A DNA stretch of 19,027 nt from Thiotrichales bacterium (GCA_024763135.1 JANTGD010000016.1:1-19027); one strand, 5' to 3'. Positions 8,173 through 16,918 are shown, numbered from the stretch's first letter. Made by a program: numbers and translations. The notes: generated by a model from the letters alone, not told the origin.

Positions 8173-9085
8173 TGGCCATCTCCTGCTGGGGCGCCAACAT
8201 GGGAAAACCCAATGCTTCCCTGGACGCGTAGTAAGCCTCTGCGACAGCGCGGGAAAGCGTCCGTATCCGCAAAATATATCGTTGGCGCTCGGTGACCGAA
8301 ATTGCATGCCGAGCATCCAGCAGATTGAATGTGTGCGAGGCACGCAGCATGTACTCGTAAGCTGGCAACGGCAACGCTGCCGCAATAAGGCGCTGGCTTT
8401 CTTGCTCCAGCTGATCGAACCATTGAAAGAGCATGGCGGTGTCGGCCTCTTCGAAATTGTAGCGGGACTGCTCGACTTCATTCTGATGGAAAACATCCCC
8501 GTAACGCACAGTGCCCTGCGGTCCGGTATTCCAAACCAAGTCGTAGACACTTTCTACGCCTTGGAGGTACATGGCGATACGCTCTAAACCGTAGGTAATC
8601 TCACCAGTCACCGGCCGGCAATCCAAACCACCTACCTGTTGAAAATACGTAAACTGCGTCACCTCCATACCATTGAGCCAGACCTCCCAACCCAGCCCCC
8701 AGGCCCCGAGTGTCGGTGACTCCCAATTATCTTCGACAAAGCGAATATCATGCACAAGCGGATCAAAACCCAGCGCCTTGAGCGACCCCAGATAGCGCTC
8801 CTGGATATCCTGAGGGGAAGGTTTGAGTACCACCTGAAACTGGTAATAGTGCTGCAGACGATTCGGATTTTCACCATAGCGACCGTCGGTAGGACGCCGT
8901 GATGGCTGCACATACGCGCTGCGCCAGGGCTCGGGGCCGATTGCGCGCAAAAACGTTGCCGGATGGAACGTTCCCGCCCCCATTTCCATGTCGTAGGGTT
9001 GTAAAAGCACACAGCCTTGCTGACCCCAGTAGTCCTGAAGAGCAAAGATTAAGCCTTGAAAGGTTGCCACATCATATTCACTCAT
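8165..9085 (-). CDS. glyQ: Glycyl-tRNA synthetase alpha subunit
   Basis: Catalytic subunit (306 residues, close to the family's usual 300 or so) of the class II tetrameric enzyme that activates glycine and charges tRNA-Gly. Seen here: TFQGLIFALQDYWGQQGC at the N-terminus, TFHPATFLRAIGPEPW and YVQPSRRPTDGRYGENPNR (both in the catalytic core), and WEVWLNGMEVTQFTYFQQVG. ATG 9085 gives the normal MSEYDVATFQ start. The frame continues 31 codons upstream to 9178, but that part holds the likely promoter and is unlike GlyQ. It is the first gene of the glyQ-glyS pair, with an extended -10 promoter just upstream. Confidence 0.97.
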   Translation of the reverse strand: MSEYDVATFQGLIFALQDYWGQQGCVLLQPYDMEMGAGTFHPATFLRAIGPEPWRSAYVQPSRRPTDGRYGENPNRLQHYYQFQVVLKPSPQDIQERYLGSLKALGFDPLVHDIRFVEDNWESPTLGAWGLGWEVWLNGMEVTQFTYFQQVGGLDCRPVTGEITYGLERIAMYLQGVESVYDLVWNTGPQGTVRYGDVFHQNEVEQSRYNFEEADTAMLFQWFDQLEQESQRLIAAALPLPAYEYMLRASHTFNLLDARHAISVTERQRYILRIRTLSRAVAEAYYASREALGFPMLAPQQEMANG

Positions 9086-9112
9086 AGCGCATTCCCGGTT
9101 GACACGCGCGAA

Positions 9113-9121
9113 AGTATAGCA
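9113..9121 (-). promoter_or_regulatory. Probable glyQS promoter, extended -10 element
   Basis: On the minus strand TGC-TATACT forms an extended -10 element (five of six matches to TATAAT plus the TGn). It would place the transcript start about 20 bp before the glyQ ATG. No good -35 hexamer is visible at 16-18 bp, which is acceptable for extended -10 promoters. Confidence 0.5.
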
Positions 9122-9251
9122 GCACTCGAACGAAATAATGACGCCACCCCCCGCGCACCACTTAGAGCGCTGCACCATGCGGAGTCCTACTCACGCGACG
9201 AACTTGTCCCAATACGCTTGTAGTCGATGCGTAGGAGCAAATAAATAATAC

Positions 9252-9285
9252 AAAAAAAAAAGCCGAAGCCCGGGAGAGCTTCGGC
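9252..9285 (-). terminator. Rho-independent terminator of the 1407-residue protein gene
   Basis: Read on the minus strand: GCCGAAGC, an eight-base loop, GCTTCGGC, then ten T residues. The stem is a perfect 8 bp, and it lies about 65 bp after the stop codon at 9350. It separates this gene from glyQS. Confidence 0.93.
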
Positions 9286-9349
9286 CAATGCCTCGATTGA
9301 CGAGGGAGGGGTTAGAGCCGAGAAATCTGTCTTATTCTCAGACAGTCTC

Positions 9350-12300
9350 CTAATATTTCTCCACTATGAACTCGACACGGCGATTCTTCGCCCGTCCCGC
9401 AGCAGTGGTATTGGTGGCAATGGGTTCTTCTTCACCCTTACCGGCATACCGCATCCGATTTGGATCGATACCGCGACTGACCAGATAACGCGCAACTGAC
9501 TTGGCGCGACGCAGCGAGAGATCTTTGTTATAGCTGGCGCGTCCGACATTGTCGGTATGCCCTACGATAAGTACATGCACATCAGGATAGCGTTTGAGTT
9601 CCTCTGCGACACCATTGAGGATGCTCTTGGCTTCGCCCGTCAAGCGATCTGAATTGGTGAGAAAATTGACACCTTCCAGTACGCCATTGAACTTATCAAT
9701 AACCACTTCCTTATACGCCTGGCGCGAACAACCATTGACATCGACTTCGGTACCCATCGGTGTGTTCGGGCATTGATCCTTCGCATCGAGCACGCCGTCG
9801 GAATCACTGTCTATATCTATTTCAACCACGAATGCGCAGCCATTGACATCGACCCGCGTGCCCGCCGGTGTATCAGGGCATTGATCTTTGCCATCAACCA
9901 CACCGTCACCATCGCTGTCCAACGGACATCCCTTGGCATCAACCTGCGTACCTGCCGGAGTACCAGGACATTGATCGTCAGCATCCAGAACACCATCACC
10001 GTCGCTGTCTTCGGGTTGCGGTGGGGGTGCGGCACCGCCGAAACGCTTGAGCACGTTGAGGGTAATGAGTGCAGCATCCTTGTCAAAATACTGATACTCG
10101 CCACGCAATGACACACCAGCGGCAAATTGGTACTCCAGGCCCAGGCCACCAAACAACTGTGCATCCTCTACCTGTTTGAAAGGCACCTCACTGCTGTCGG
10201 TATCGACCTTGCCATACCCCAGTTTCAGCAAACCCGCCAATCCTGGGGTGCTACCCGGCAAGTACAGCAACGTTTCCAGCCCATAGGTTTTATAGTCGAT
10301 ACTACCTTCAGAGGTAGCATCTCTGAGCTTGGCCCCACCAAGATCAGCATAAAACGCTTCGAGTGACCAAAAATCCAAGAGGTCATAGCCCAAAAAGAGC
10401 TTGCCACCCACATCGTTTTTATCACTCAGATCGTAGCCGGTATTATTGGTATCGGGATCGGGTTCCAGAATAGACTGGCCAATACCTGCCCCCAGGTAGA
10501 ACTGCCCCTGTTTGGCCAGGGCGGGCGTGGCGGAAAGCGCCACAGCCACCAGCAATAAACTGGCAGTCATACCCATCCAACGTTTGCGCCGCAACCACAA
10601 ACCTCCGGCGAGCAATGCAAGGAATGGCAGTCCAGCAGCACCTCCACCGCCGACACCACCTTCCAGGTCGGTCAATACAGGACCTGCTCCAGATCCAGCG
10701 AGAACTGCCGTGGCGTTTTTGACCCTGGGATCGGTTTCGCCGGGATCGACCACACCATTTTTGTTGGCATCTTCGGCACCGTCAGCAAAACCATCGCCAT
10801 CGGTATCTGCTATGCGTGGATCAGTTTCTAAAAAGACACCGGTTGAGGTCTTGTCAACAATACCGTTGTGGTTGGCATCCTCAACACCATCTTCAATACC
10901 GTCACCATCTGTATCTTTAATGGTCGGATCTGTCTCCACGTAAACGCCATTGATTTGATCGGCAACGCCATTTTTATTGGCATCCTCAACACCATCCAAG
11001 ATGCCATCACCATCAGTATCCGGGTTGTTCGGATCGGTACCGGCGATCGCCTCTGTAGCATCCGGCAGTCCGTCGTTATCAGCATCGGTACTTGGCGCGG
11101 CATTTTTCACCCGAGGATCAGTCTCCCCAGGATCGACCGCACCATTCTGATTGGCGTCCTCGGTACCATCATCAATGCCGTCACCATCGGTATCCGGTAT
11201 CCGCGGGTCGGTCTCCAAGAATGTCCCCGTGGAGGTTTTGTCCACTTCACCGTTGTGATTGGCATCTTCCACGCCATCGATGATGCCATCCCCATCCGTA
11301 TCTTTGATCGTGGGGTCGGTTTCCAAATACACACCATTGAGCTTGTCTGCGATGCCATTTTTATTGGCGTCCTCAACACCATCTAAAATGCCATCTCCAT
11401 CCGTGTCAGGATTATTCGGATCGGTGCCCGCCAGCGCCTCGGTTTCGTTTGACAATCCATCGTTATCACTGTCGGTATCCAGATTCAGCCCGGTGCCGGT
11501 GATCGCGACCGTAATCGGAGATTCATCCGGATCATCTGACGCAATGCTCACCACATCCTTCAGCGGGCCCGCGATCGTCGGATTGAATGTGACCGAAATA
11601 TCGCAACTGCCATTGGCTGGAATCACATCCGCAGTACATGCTGAGCCATCTGCAGTGAATTGAGCCGATGTTGTGGTCACACCCGAGATTGTGAGGGGTC
11701 CGCCACCCACATTATTAACCTTTATGATTTGTGGATCGGAAGTCTGACCAATAAGTAGCTCACCAAATGCCACTCCCTTAATCAGGAGCTCAGGATCATC
11801 AAACGCGATGTCTCCAACGGGGCTGGCAGTAGCCAGACCATTGAGAGCAACCGTTTTGCTTGCCTCATTGGCATCATTCGAGGCAATCGTAACGGTCCCC
11901 TTGGCCGCACCTACCGCGGCAGGTTCAAAAACCACCTGTATCGTACAGCTGGCATCGGATACCAGTGCCGCCGCGGTACAGTCTTCGGTATCGAGCTTGT
12001 AAGCAGCACCCGTAACGGTGACTTCCGAAACGGTCAGATCACCTAAACCGAGATTCTTCACCGTGATCGTTTGCGCGGCAGCCGCTGCCCCGACCACCGT
12101 ATCGGGAAAATCAATCACGAGAGGATCCACATCGATTTCAGGTGTGGGAGCAGCCGCGGCACTACCGGTGAGGGTCGCGCTGACTACGGCAGGTTGAGAA
12201 TTCGAGGTGATATCCACTTTAGCAACTTTGCTACCAATCGATGCCGGAACAAATGTTACCTCGATGGTGCAGCTAGCATTGGGTGCAACTGCAGCATCAC

Positions 12301-13573
12301 AAGTGCTCGCACCCAAAGCAAATTCAGCTGCATTGGCGCCTGATAGACTCACATCCGAGATGCTTAGATCTTGATCACCTTTGTTTTCCACAGTGATTGT
12401 TTTGGCTGCGCTGGTTTCGCCCACAATCGTTTCTGGAAAATCCACGTCAGCGGTTGTTAACGAAATGACCGGCCCGGCGAGCGCCAGACCCAACCCCTCT
12501 AACGGAATCGACTGCTCGGCCGGATCCAAATTGGTGGTTAACAACAGGCTGGCCGCCTTAGCACCGGCTGTGGCTGGATTGAAGGTCAGTGTCACCGCAC
12601 AGCTTCCATCAACAGGAACCTCCGCATCGCAGGTTGAACTCACCACCGTGAAGTCAGCCGCGTCAGCGCCACCTAGCGCAACACTCGAGATCGTGAGCGG
12701 TTCGTCACCCGAATTAGAGATCGTCAGAATCTGCTCCGGACTCGTAGCCTGTTCAAAAGTATCAGGAAACGCCACTTTGGTCACAGCCGCTCCATCCACG
12801 CTATAGGCAACTGCCGGCCCACTCAGCGTCGATACACACTCCTGGACATTGATTGCGGCAAGACCCAGATCGTCTCCCCCGATTTCATCAACCAAATTAT
12901 CGAAAATAGACAAATCTACGGACGCATTCGCCGCAGTGAATGGGTATTCAAACCGAGTCCAAACATCCTCGGTGGCCTCTTGCGTCACCGTCTGCGTACC
13001 CACTGTTGCACCATCCACCTTGAATTCCAGCAGTGGCTCAGCATACGCCGCGATGCCTGGAGTCAACACATTGGTATAGTAGGCAAAAAAGACATAGTCC
13101 TTACCTGGCTCCAACCCACTCACGGTCTCTTGAAAGACATTGCGCACGGTAGGCTGATCGTTACCGTTGGAATAGAGCCAGTTGGCTGTCGCTGGCACGT
13201 TATTGGGGGCATCCCCAGGGAATGCCGCCTGGGTTACAAATTCACCAAATGATAATCCACCCGAAACAATGGTGATGGAGGTATCTGGTGCATACCCCGT
13301 TCCCATAAACTGGGTTCCCGAAGACCACCCCCCCAATTCTGTCCCTGCGGCTATCGGATAAGGACCCGCAGGGATTGTCGCAAAATCGCCATTGACCACC
13401 AGGTTGTTCCCTGAAGGCGCAAAGTTCGTGGGACAACCGCTGACCGCTTGTGCCTGACCAACCGCCATTGCCCCCAGCAATGTCACAGCAACTGCAGAAA
13501 GCCGCGCAGCGGCTGATCTGCTAGGCCGCCCTCGCTTGCCCGACAGCCAATTTTTCGTGAGTTTTTTAGCCAT
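9350..13573 (-). CDS. Fused envelope protein: sorted surface protein joined in frame to an OmpA-family porin
   Basis: Protein of 1407 residues. Order seen: signal peptide 1-43 (ends AQA); an unnamed domain about 44-246, possibly DUF642/carbohydrate-binding-like, with Cys47 and Cys246; four choice-of-anchor-D (ASPM/SPD-2/Hydin-like) Ig repeats at about 267-362, 378-470, 487-580 and 600-695, each with a Cys pair (315/325, 425/435, 532/543, 646/657); calcium-binding DxDxDG thrombospondin-type-3 repeats 699-957 in two tandem 129-residue units; a GlyGly-CTERM-like tail 971-998 ending LWLRRKRW; a second signal peptide 1002-1020 ending ATPALA; an OmpA-like barrel 1021-1180; three more Cys-containing type-3 repeats 1189-1283; and an OmpA peptidoglycan-binding domain about 1297-1407 (GHTDNVGRASYN, NRRVEFIV). 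GGAG lies 10 bp before the ATG. Each half would normally be its own gene, as at 2613-5147. Domain calls are firm; whether the chain is cleaved is inference. Confidence 0.85.
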   Translation of the reverse strand: MAKKLTKNWLSGKRGRPSRSAAARLSAVAVTLLGAMAVGQAQAVSGCPTNFAPSGNNLVVNGDFATIPAGPYPIAAGTELGGWSSGTQFMGTGYAPDTSITIVSGGLSFGEFVTQAAFPGDAPNNVPATANWLYSNGNDQPTVRNVFQETVSGLEPGKDYVFFAYYTNVLTPGIAAYAEPLLEFKVDGATVGTQTVTQEATEDVWTRFEYPFTAANASVDLSIFDNLVDEIGGDDLGLAAINVQECVSTLSGPAVAYSVDGAAVTKVAFPDTFEQATSPEQILTISNSGDEPLTISSVALGGADAADFTVVSSTCDAEVPVDGSCAVTLTFNPATAGAKAASLLLTTNLDPAEQSIPLEGLGLALAGPVISLTTADVDFPETIVGETSAAKTITVENKGDQDLSISDVSLSGANAAEFALGASTCDAAVAPNASCTIEVTFVPASIGSKVAKVDITSNSQPAVVSATLTGSAAAAPTPEIDVDPLVIDFPDTVVGAAAAAQTITVKNLGLGDLTVSEVTVTGAAYKLDTEDCTAAALVSDASCTIQVVFEPAAVGAAKGTVTIASNDANEASKTVALNGLATASPVGDIAFDDPELLIKGVAFGELLIGQTSDPQIIKVNNVGGGPLTISGVTTTSAQFTADGSACTADVIPANGSCDISVTFNPTIAGPLKDVVSIASDDPDESPITVAITGTGLNLDTDSDNDGLSNETEALAGTDPNNPDTDGDGILDGVEDANKNGIADKLNGVYLETDPTIKDTDGDGIIDGVEDANHNGEVDKTSTGTFLETDPRIPDTDGDGIDDGTEDANQNGAVDPGETDPRVKNAAPSTDADNDGLPDATEAIAGTDPNNPDTDGDGILDGVEDANKNGVADQINGVYVETDPTIKDTDGDGIEDGVEDANHNGIVDKTSTGVFLETDPRIADTDGDGFADGAEDANKNGVVDPGETDPRVKNATAVLAGSGAGPVLTDLEGGVGGGGAAGLPFLALLAGGLWLRRKRWMGMTASLLLVAVALSATPALAKQGQFYLGAGIGQSILEPDPDTNNTGYDLSDKNDVGGKLFLGYDLLDFWSLEAFYADLGGAKLRDATSEGSIDYKTYGLETLLYLPGSTPGLAGLLKLGYGKVDTDSSEVPFKQVEDAQLFGGLGLEYQFAAGVSLRGEYQYFDKDAALITLNVLKRFGGAAPPPQPEDSDGDGVLDADDQCPGTPAGTQVDAKGCPLDSDGDGVVDGKDQCPDTPAGTRVDVNGCAFVVEIDIDSDSDGVLDAKDQCPNTPMGTEVDVNGCSRQAYKEVVIDKFNGVLEGVNFLTNSDRLTGEAKSILNGVAEELKRYPDVHVLIVGHTDNVGRASYNKDLSLRRAKSVARYLVSRGIDPNRMRYAGKGEEEPIATNTTAAGRAKNRRVEFIVEKY
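10514..10663 (-). other. Internal sorting tail plus second signal peptide at the fusion joint
   Basis: This codes for residues 971-1020 of the fused protein. A glycine-rich stretch leads into a hydrophobic segment and RRKR, the layout of a C-terminal GlyGly-CTERM signal. MGM then starts a hydrophobic core and an ATPALA signal-peptidase site. Trp999 (TGG) is one substitution from TGA or TAG, and removing one G from TTGGATG would create an overlapping TGATG stop/start. No Shine-Dalgarno site precedes Met1000 or Met1002, which argues against separate initiation today. Confidence 0.75.
10703..11089 (-). repeat. Tandem duplication, unit 2 of type-3 repeat block
   Basis: This codes for residues 829-957 and matches unit 1 with a constant 129-residue offset. 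It differs at scattered positions (for example DKLNGVYL against DQINGVYV). The acidic DTDGDG loops are all kept, suggesting that calcium binding is under selection. Confidence 0.85.
11090..11479 (-). repeat. Tandem duplication, unit 1 of type-3 repeat block
   Basis: This codes for residues 699-828, with landmarks LAGTDPNNPDTDGDGILDG, DANKNG, ETDPTIKDTDGDG, DANHNG, DKTSTG and DPGETDPRVKNA. The same landmarks recur in the same order 129 residues (387 bp) later. Many synonymous differences separate the units, so the duplication is not recent. Confidence 0.85.
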
Positions 13574-14167
13574 TATTTAATAACTCCAAATCAGTAAAAC
13601 CATCGCAGTCGCCAAACCCGGGTGTTCCGACCCCCACCATTCCTCAATGGGCAAAACCTGGGTTTATGCCATCCCCTCGCACAACTGCAGCTCCATTCGC
13701 GCGGTTTAGAAACCCACAGCAGCCTATTCAGCCTCTGGGCCTCTTTGTCCCTATAAATGTAGCAGGTTAGAAGATAAATGCAATCTTAGTTGGCAACTTT
13801 ATTTCATAACATAATGAAAATTCAGGAGAACTATTTGAAAACGAGTGTGAACAGCAAGCATTGTCCGTGCCTGAGTACATAGAAAGTCCTGAGCGATAGT
13901 GGCAAGTTCCGTTGCCTGAGGCTTACCGATGATTAAATTTTGGCGTGGTCGCGCTTCACTCGAATACCGATGATATCCGGCGAGTATAAAACTTTAGGCA
14001 TAGTACGAAAGTTAAACTTATTGAACGACGCGCAACGAAGTGTTCGGGAGATTGCAGACGTGATACGCGATCGCTGGACCGGGGGGCCCATGAATGAGAT
14101 ACCGACTGTAGATGGCGTTGTGAGTCTGATCGGTATCGAGGAAATTTCGACACGTTGTCAGGCAATG
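13574..14167. other. Long intergenic region upstream of the fused envelope gene
   Basis: About 590 bp between the fused gene's start and the uvrD stop. It holds the GGAG ribosome binding site (13584-13587, minus), a possible leader hairpin at 13614-13665, and an A+T-rich stretch (about 13750-13850) suited to promoters. A 15-residue open frame starting TTG at 13835 follows an AGGAG on the plus strand but resembles nothing known. I find no clear uvrD terminator and no recognisable gene. Confidence 0.45.
13614..13665 (-). promoter_or_regulatory. Predicted stem-loop in the leader of the fused envelope gene
   Basis: AAACCCGGGT (13614-13623) and ACCTGGGTTT (13656-13665) can pair over 10 bp with one G-U-type mismatch. 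Inside is a second stem, CCATT/AATGG, with a CCTC loop (13637-13650, plus-strand sequence). The structure lies 41 bp before the ATG, so it could influence translation or mRNA stability. It does not match any riboswitch I know. Confidence 0.35.
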
Positions 14168-16351
14168 TCACAGCGCTTGCAGCTTGGCATAAGCGAGCAC
14201 CAGCCATTTGCTGCCCGCATCGTCAAAACGAACTTCCACACGTGCGCTACTGCCGGCACCTTCGTAATTGATGACGACACCCTCGCCAAACTTGCCATGC
14301 AGCACCCGCGCCCCCAGGCGTAACGGTGCTGCTGCTGCGATCGAACCAGCCTGCGCGGTAGCGCGTGGCGCGCTGTGGTAAGCACGCTCGGCTTGCGGCA
14401 CTCTGGGCCGAATTTCCTGGAGAAGCGCATCGGGAATTTCACCTAAAAACTGAGACGGGATGTTGTAACGATCGGTTCCGTGCAAGCGCCGTCGTTCCGC
14501 GCAGGTCAGGATCAACTGTTGTCGTGCGCGAGTAATTCCGACATAGCAGAGACGGCGTTCTTCTTCGAGGCGCCCCGGCTCCTCAAGCGACATTTGATGA
14601 GGAAACAAGCCTTCCTCCATTCCACACAAAAATACTAGTTTGAACTCCAGTCCTTTCGCAGCATGCAAGCTCATCATTTGCACGCAATCATCCCAGCTCT
14701 CGCCCTGGCCTTCGCCCGATTCGAGCGCCGCATGCGCTAGGAATGCATCGACCGGTGCCATATCTGCGTGTAACTCGGCATCAAAAATGAATCCACGGGC
14801 AGCACTGATGAGTTCGTCCAAGTTTTCTAGACGGGACTGAGCTTTTTCACCCTTCTCCTTCGCATAGTGGGCTCTCAAACCGGATTGCTCGATGATCTCC
14901 GAGACGCGCTCCTGCAACGCAAGATCCGCAGTACGCTGCGCAAGCGAGGCCATCAATTGGAGAAAACGCTTGACCGCGCCTGTCGCGCGCGCATTCAGCC
15001 CACCTTGTTCCACCAGCAAGGTTGCCGCCTCAAACAAGCTCAGTCCCGCTTCCCGGGCCATGGTACGAATGGCATCCAGGGTGCGTCCACCAATCCCCCG
15101 GGTCGGCTGATTGACCACGCGCTCGAAACTGGCGTCATCCTTTGGATTTAGGCTCAGACGCAGATATGCAAGCGCATCCTTGATTTCCGCCCGCTCGAAG
15201 AATCGTAACCCACCATACACACGATAGGGGATACGCATGGCAACGAATGTTTCTTCAAAAACTCGGGATTGGGCATTGGACCGGTACAAAACAGCCACTT
15301 CGCTGCGCAGATTGCCTGCATCCACCCAGGACTGAATCCGATCGGCGATAAAACGTGCTTCGTCGTGCTCATTGTAAGCAGTGTAGAGCATCAACGGCTC
15401 ACCCTCACCACCGGCAGTCCACAGCTGCTTACCGAGTCTGCCATCATTGTTTTTGATGACCGCGTTAGCAGCTGCGAGAATATTACCCGTGGAGCGATAG
15501 TTTTGCTCAAGCCGAACCGTTTCAGCAGCGGAAAAATCTTGGGTAAAGCGTTGAATATGCTCTATTCGCGCCCCCCGCCAGCCATAAATCGACTGATCAT
15601 CATCCCCCACTGCAAACACCGGCAGGCGGCCGCCGGATAACAATTTGAGCCAAGCGTATTGTAAGGTATTGGTATCCTGAAACTCATCGACCAGCAGATG
15701 ACGAAAGCGCGCCTGATAGTGAGTCAACAATTCGGAATTGTCACGCAAAAGCTCTAATGAGCGCAGCAATAACTCCGCAAAATCCACCAACCCCGAACGC
15801 TGGCAGGCCGACTCATACGCCGCATAGATCCGCACCACCTGACGCTGATAGGGATCCCCGGTGTCTTCTATATTCGCCGGGCGTATGCCTTCATCCTTAC
15901 GCGCATTGATAAACCACTGGATTTGCTTCGCGGGCCAGCGGGACTCATCCAGTTCCAAACCTTTAATCACCCGTTTGATCAGGCGCAGTTGATCATCGGC
16001 ATCCAAAATCTGAAACTGCTGCGGTAGCTTGGCCTCCTGCCAGTGGGCGCGGAGCAGCCGATGCGCAATCCCATGAAAGGTGCCGATCCATAGTCCAGAA
16101 ACCGGGATCTGCAGTAAAGCCTCGACGCGCCCGCGCATTTCCGCCGCGGCCTTATTGGTAAACGTCACCGCCAGAACGCTATAGGGGGAGACGCCTTCGA
16201 CCTTGATCAACCAAGCGATCCGATGCACCAACACCCGGGTCTTGCCACTACCCGCACCTGCCAATACCAGCACGGGAACAGAGGGCTTACACACAGCTTC
16301 GCGCTGCGCGTCATTGAGCGATTCAAGAATAGGGGTCACATCGTCATACAT
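14168..16351 (-). CDS. uvrD: DNA helicase II UvrD
   Basis: Superfamily 1A 3'-5' DNA helicase of 727 residues, used in nucleotide excision repair and mismatch repair. Motifs in order: Walker A LAGAGSGKT, TFTNKAA (Ia), GTFHGIAHR (Ib), DEFQDTN (II), DDDQSIYGWRGA (III), QNYRST (IV), VNQPTRGIGG, LHAAKGLEF (V) and LCYVGITRAR (VI). The C-terminus (LGARVLHGKFGEGVV...WLVLAYAKLQ) is the Tudor-like domain that in UvrD contacts RNA polymerase. ATG 16351 gives MYDDVTPILESLNDAQREAV, which lines up with known UvrD starts; an in-frame TTG at 16387 would add 12 residues. No strong Shine-Dalgarno precedes either, and I found no LexA box of the CTG-N10-CAG form upstream. UvrD is favoured over Rep or PcrA by the start and the tail. 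Confidence 0.95.
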   Translation of the reverse strand: MYDDVTPILESLNDAQREAVCKPSVPVLVLAGAGSGKTRVLVHRIAWLIKVEGVSPYSVLAVTFTNKAAAEMRGRVEALLQIPVSGLWIGTFHGIAHRLLRAHWQEAKLPQQFQILDADDQLRLIKRVIKGLELDESRWPAKQIQWFINARKDEGIRPANIEDTGDPYQRQVVRIYAAYESACQRSGLVDFAELLLRSLELLRDNSELLTHYQARFRHLLVDEFQDTNTLQYAWLKLLSGGRLPVFAVGDDDQSIYGWRGARIEHIQRFTQDFSAAETVRLEQNYRSTGNILAAANAVIKNNDGRLGKQLWTAGGEGEPLMLYTAYNEHDEARFIADRIQSWVDAGNLRSEVAVLYRSNAQSRVFEETFVAMRIPYRVYGGLRFFERAEIKDALAYLRLSLNPKDDASFERVVNQPTRGIGGRTLDAIRTMAREAGLSLFEAATLLVEQGGLNARATGAVKRFLQLMASLAQRTADLALQERVSEIIEQSGLRAHYAKEKGEKAQSRLENLDELISAARGFIFDAELHADMAPVDAFLAHAALESGEGQGESWDDCVQMMSLHAAKGLEFKLVFLCGMEEGLFPHQMSLEEPGRLEEERRLCYVGITRARQQLILTCAERRRLHGTDRYNIPSQFLGEIPDALLQEIRPRVPQAERAYHSAPRATAQAGSIAAAAPLRLGARVLHGKFGEGVVINYEGAGSSARVEVRFDDAGSKWLVLAYAKLQAL

Positions 16352-16387
16352 AATAGCGTAGTCTATCAGTCGCCTTTGATCGGACAA

Positions 16388-16912
16388 ACCCGTGCGTCTG
16401 GACGGATCCTATAAATTAACTTGATGTCCGACCTCGTCAGCCCACCCCTGTGTTTTCTACACTCCAGACCTGCAAAACTATAAAAAACCGTTGACGCACC
16501 GGTACCAAGCTGATTATCGCCAAACCATGTGGGCACGAACGGCAAGATCGGAGCCAACTTGGCGAAAACGTTTCCGTTGCTAAAACGTCACAACTGCTCA
16601 ACCAGCAGGGATTCTAACCGAACGCAGGGTATTTTGCGGCGCAGTAAGCACTGCATGCATACAGCCTGTCAACGAACGAGCATATATTTGCCTGCGATAT
16701 TGGAGAAAGTCCGCACGGGCTGAGTAGTTACAAAACAATAACAATTAATAACAATAAAACAGGGTCGCCAACTCAAACGTTACGACTGACTGCACGCAGG
16801 CAACTGCATCAGAAGCCCCGATACTCATAGGCTAATGGCCCACAAGGTATCAAAGGTGCCAGATTCGCAGGATAGTCACCCGCTAAAAAGAAACGGCAGA
16901 CCCCCCATACTC
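16388..16912. other. Intergenic region between divergent uvrD and protease genes
   Basis: About 520 bp without a convincing gene. It should hold promoters for both neighbours. A run of AACAATAACAATTAATAACA-like sequence (about 16732-16757) is A+T-rich and could help plus-strand initiation. A 23-bp stretch at 16621-16643 resembles part of the foldback element at 17571-17730. No tRNA or other structured RNA is recognised. Confidence 0.4.
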
Positions 16913-16918
16913 AGGGAG
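16913..16918 (+). promoter_or_regulatory. Ribosome binding site of the protease gene
   Basis: AGGGAG lies 7 bp before ATG 16926 and supports that start. Confidence 0.7.

Noticed and set aside
8173..8550. N-terminal extension of the glyS frame
   Set aside because: It lies entirely inside glyQ, and GlyS proteins begin at the VEQLDFLVEIGTEE sequence coded from 8172.
10512..11386. Plus-strand open frames across the type-3 repeat block
   Set aside because: These are antisense shadows of the repetitive, Asp/Gly-rich coding sequence, which lacks stops on the opposite strand. Low-complexity Ser/Ile-rich products with no start signals.
10703..11479. CRISPR-like or non-coding tandem repeat
   Set aside because: The repetition is fully explained by in-frame calcium-binding protein repeats; there are no short identical repeats with unique spacers.
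13835..13882. 15-residue open frame after an AGGAG site
   Set aside because: The Shine-Dalgarno match is good, but the start is TTG, the peptide is very short and there is no clear promoter or homology. Chance is likely.
13600..13935. Possible cyclic-di-GMP (GEMM) riboswitch near the fused envelope gene
   Set aside because: Pieces such as GCTTACCGATG and GCATAAACC looked suggestive, but the conserved core and helices do not line up on either strand.
13940..14323. Plus-strand open frame of 127 codons starting TTG
   Set aside because: It has no ribosome binding site and no recognisable domain, and its last 150 bases are antisense to the conserved end of uvrD. It could be a decayed gene but nothing supports a product.
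16352..16560. LexA (SOS) box upstream of uvrD
   Set aside because: The only CTG...CAG pair seen has 14 bases between the halves, where a LexA box needs 10.
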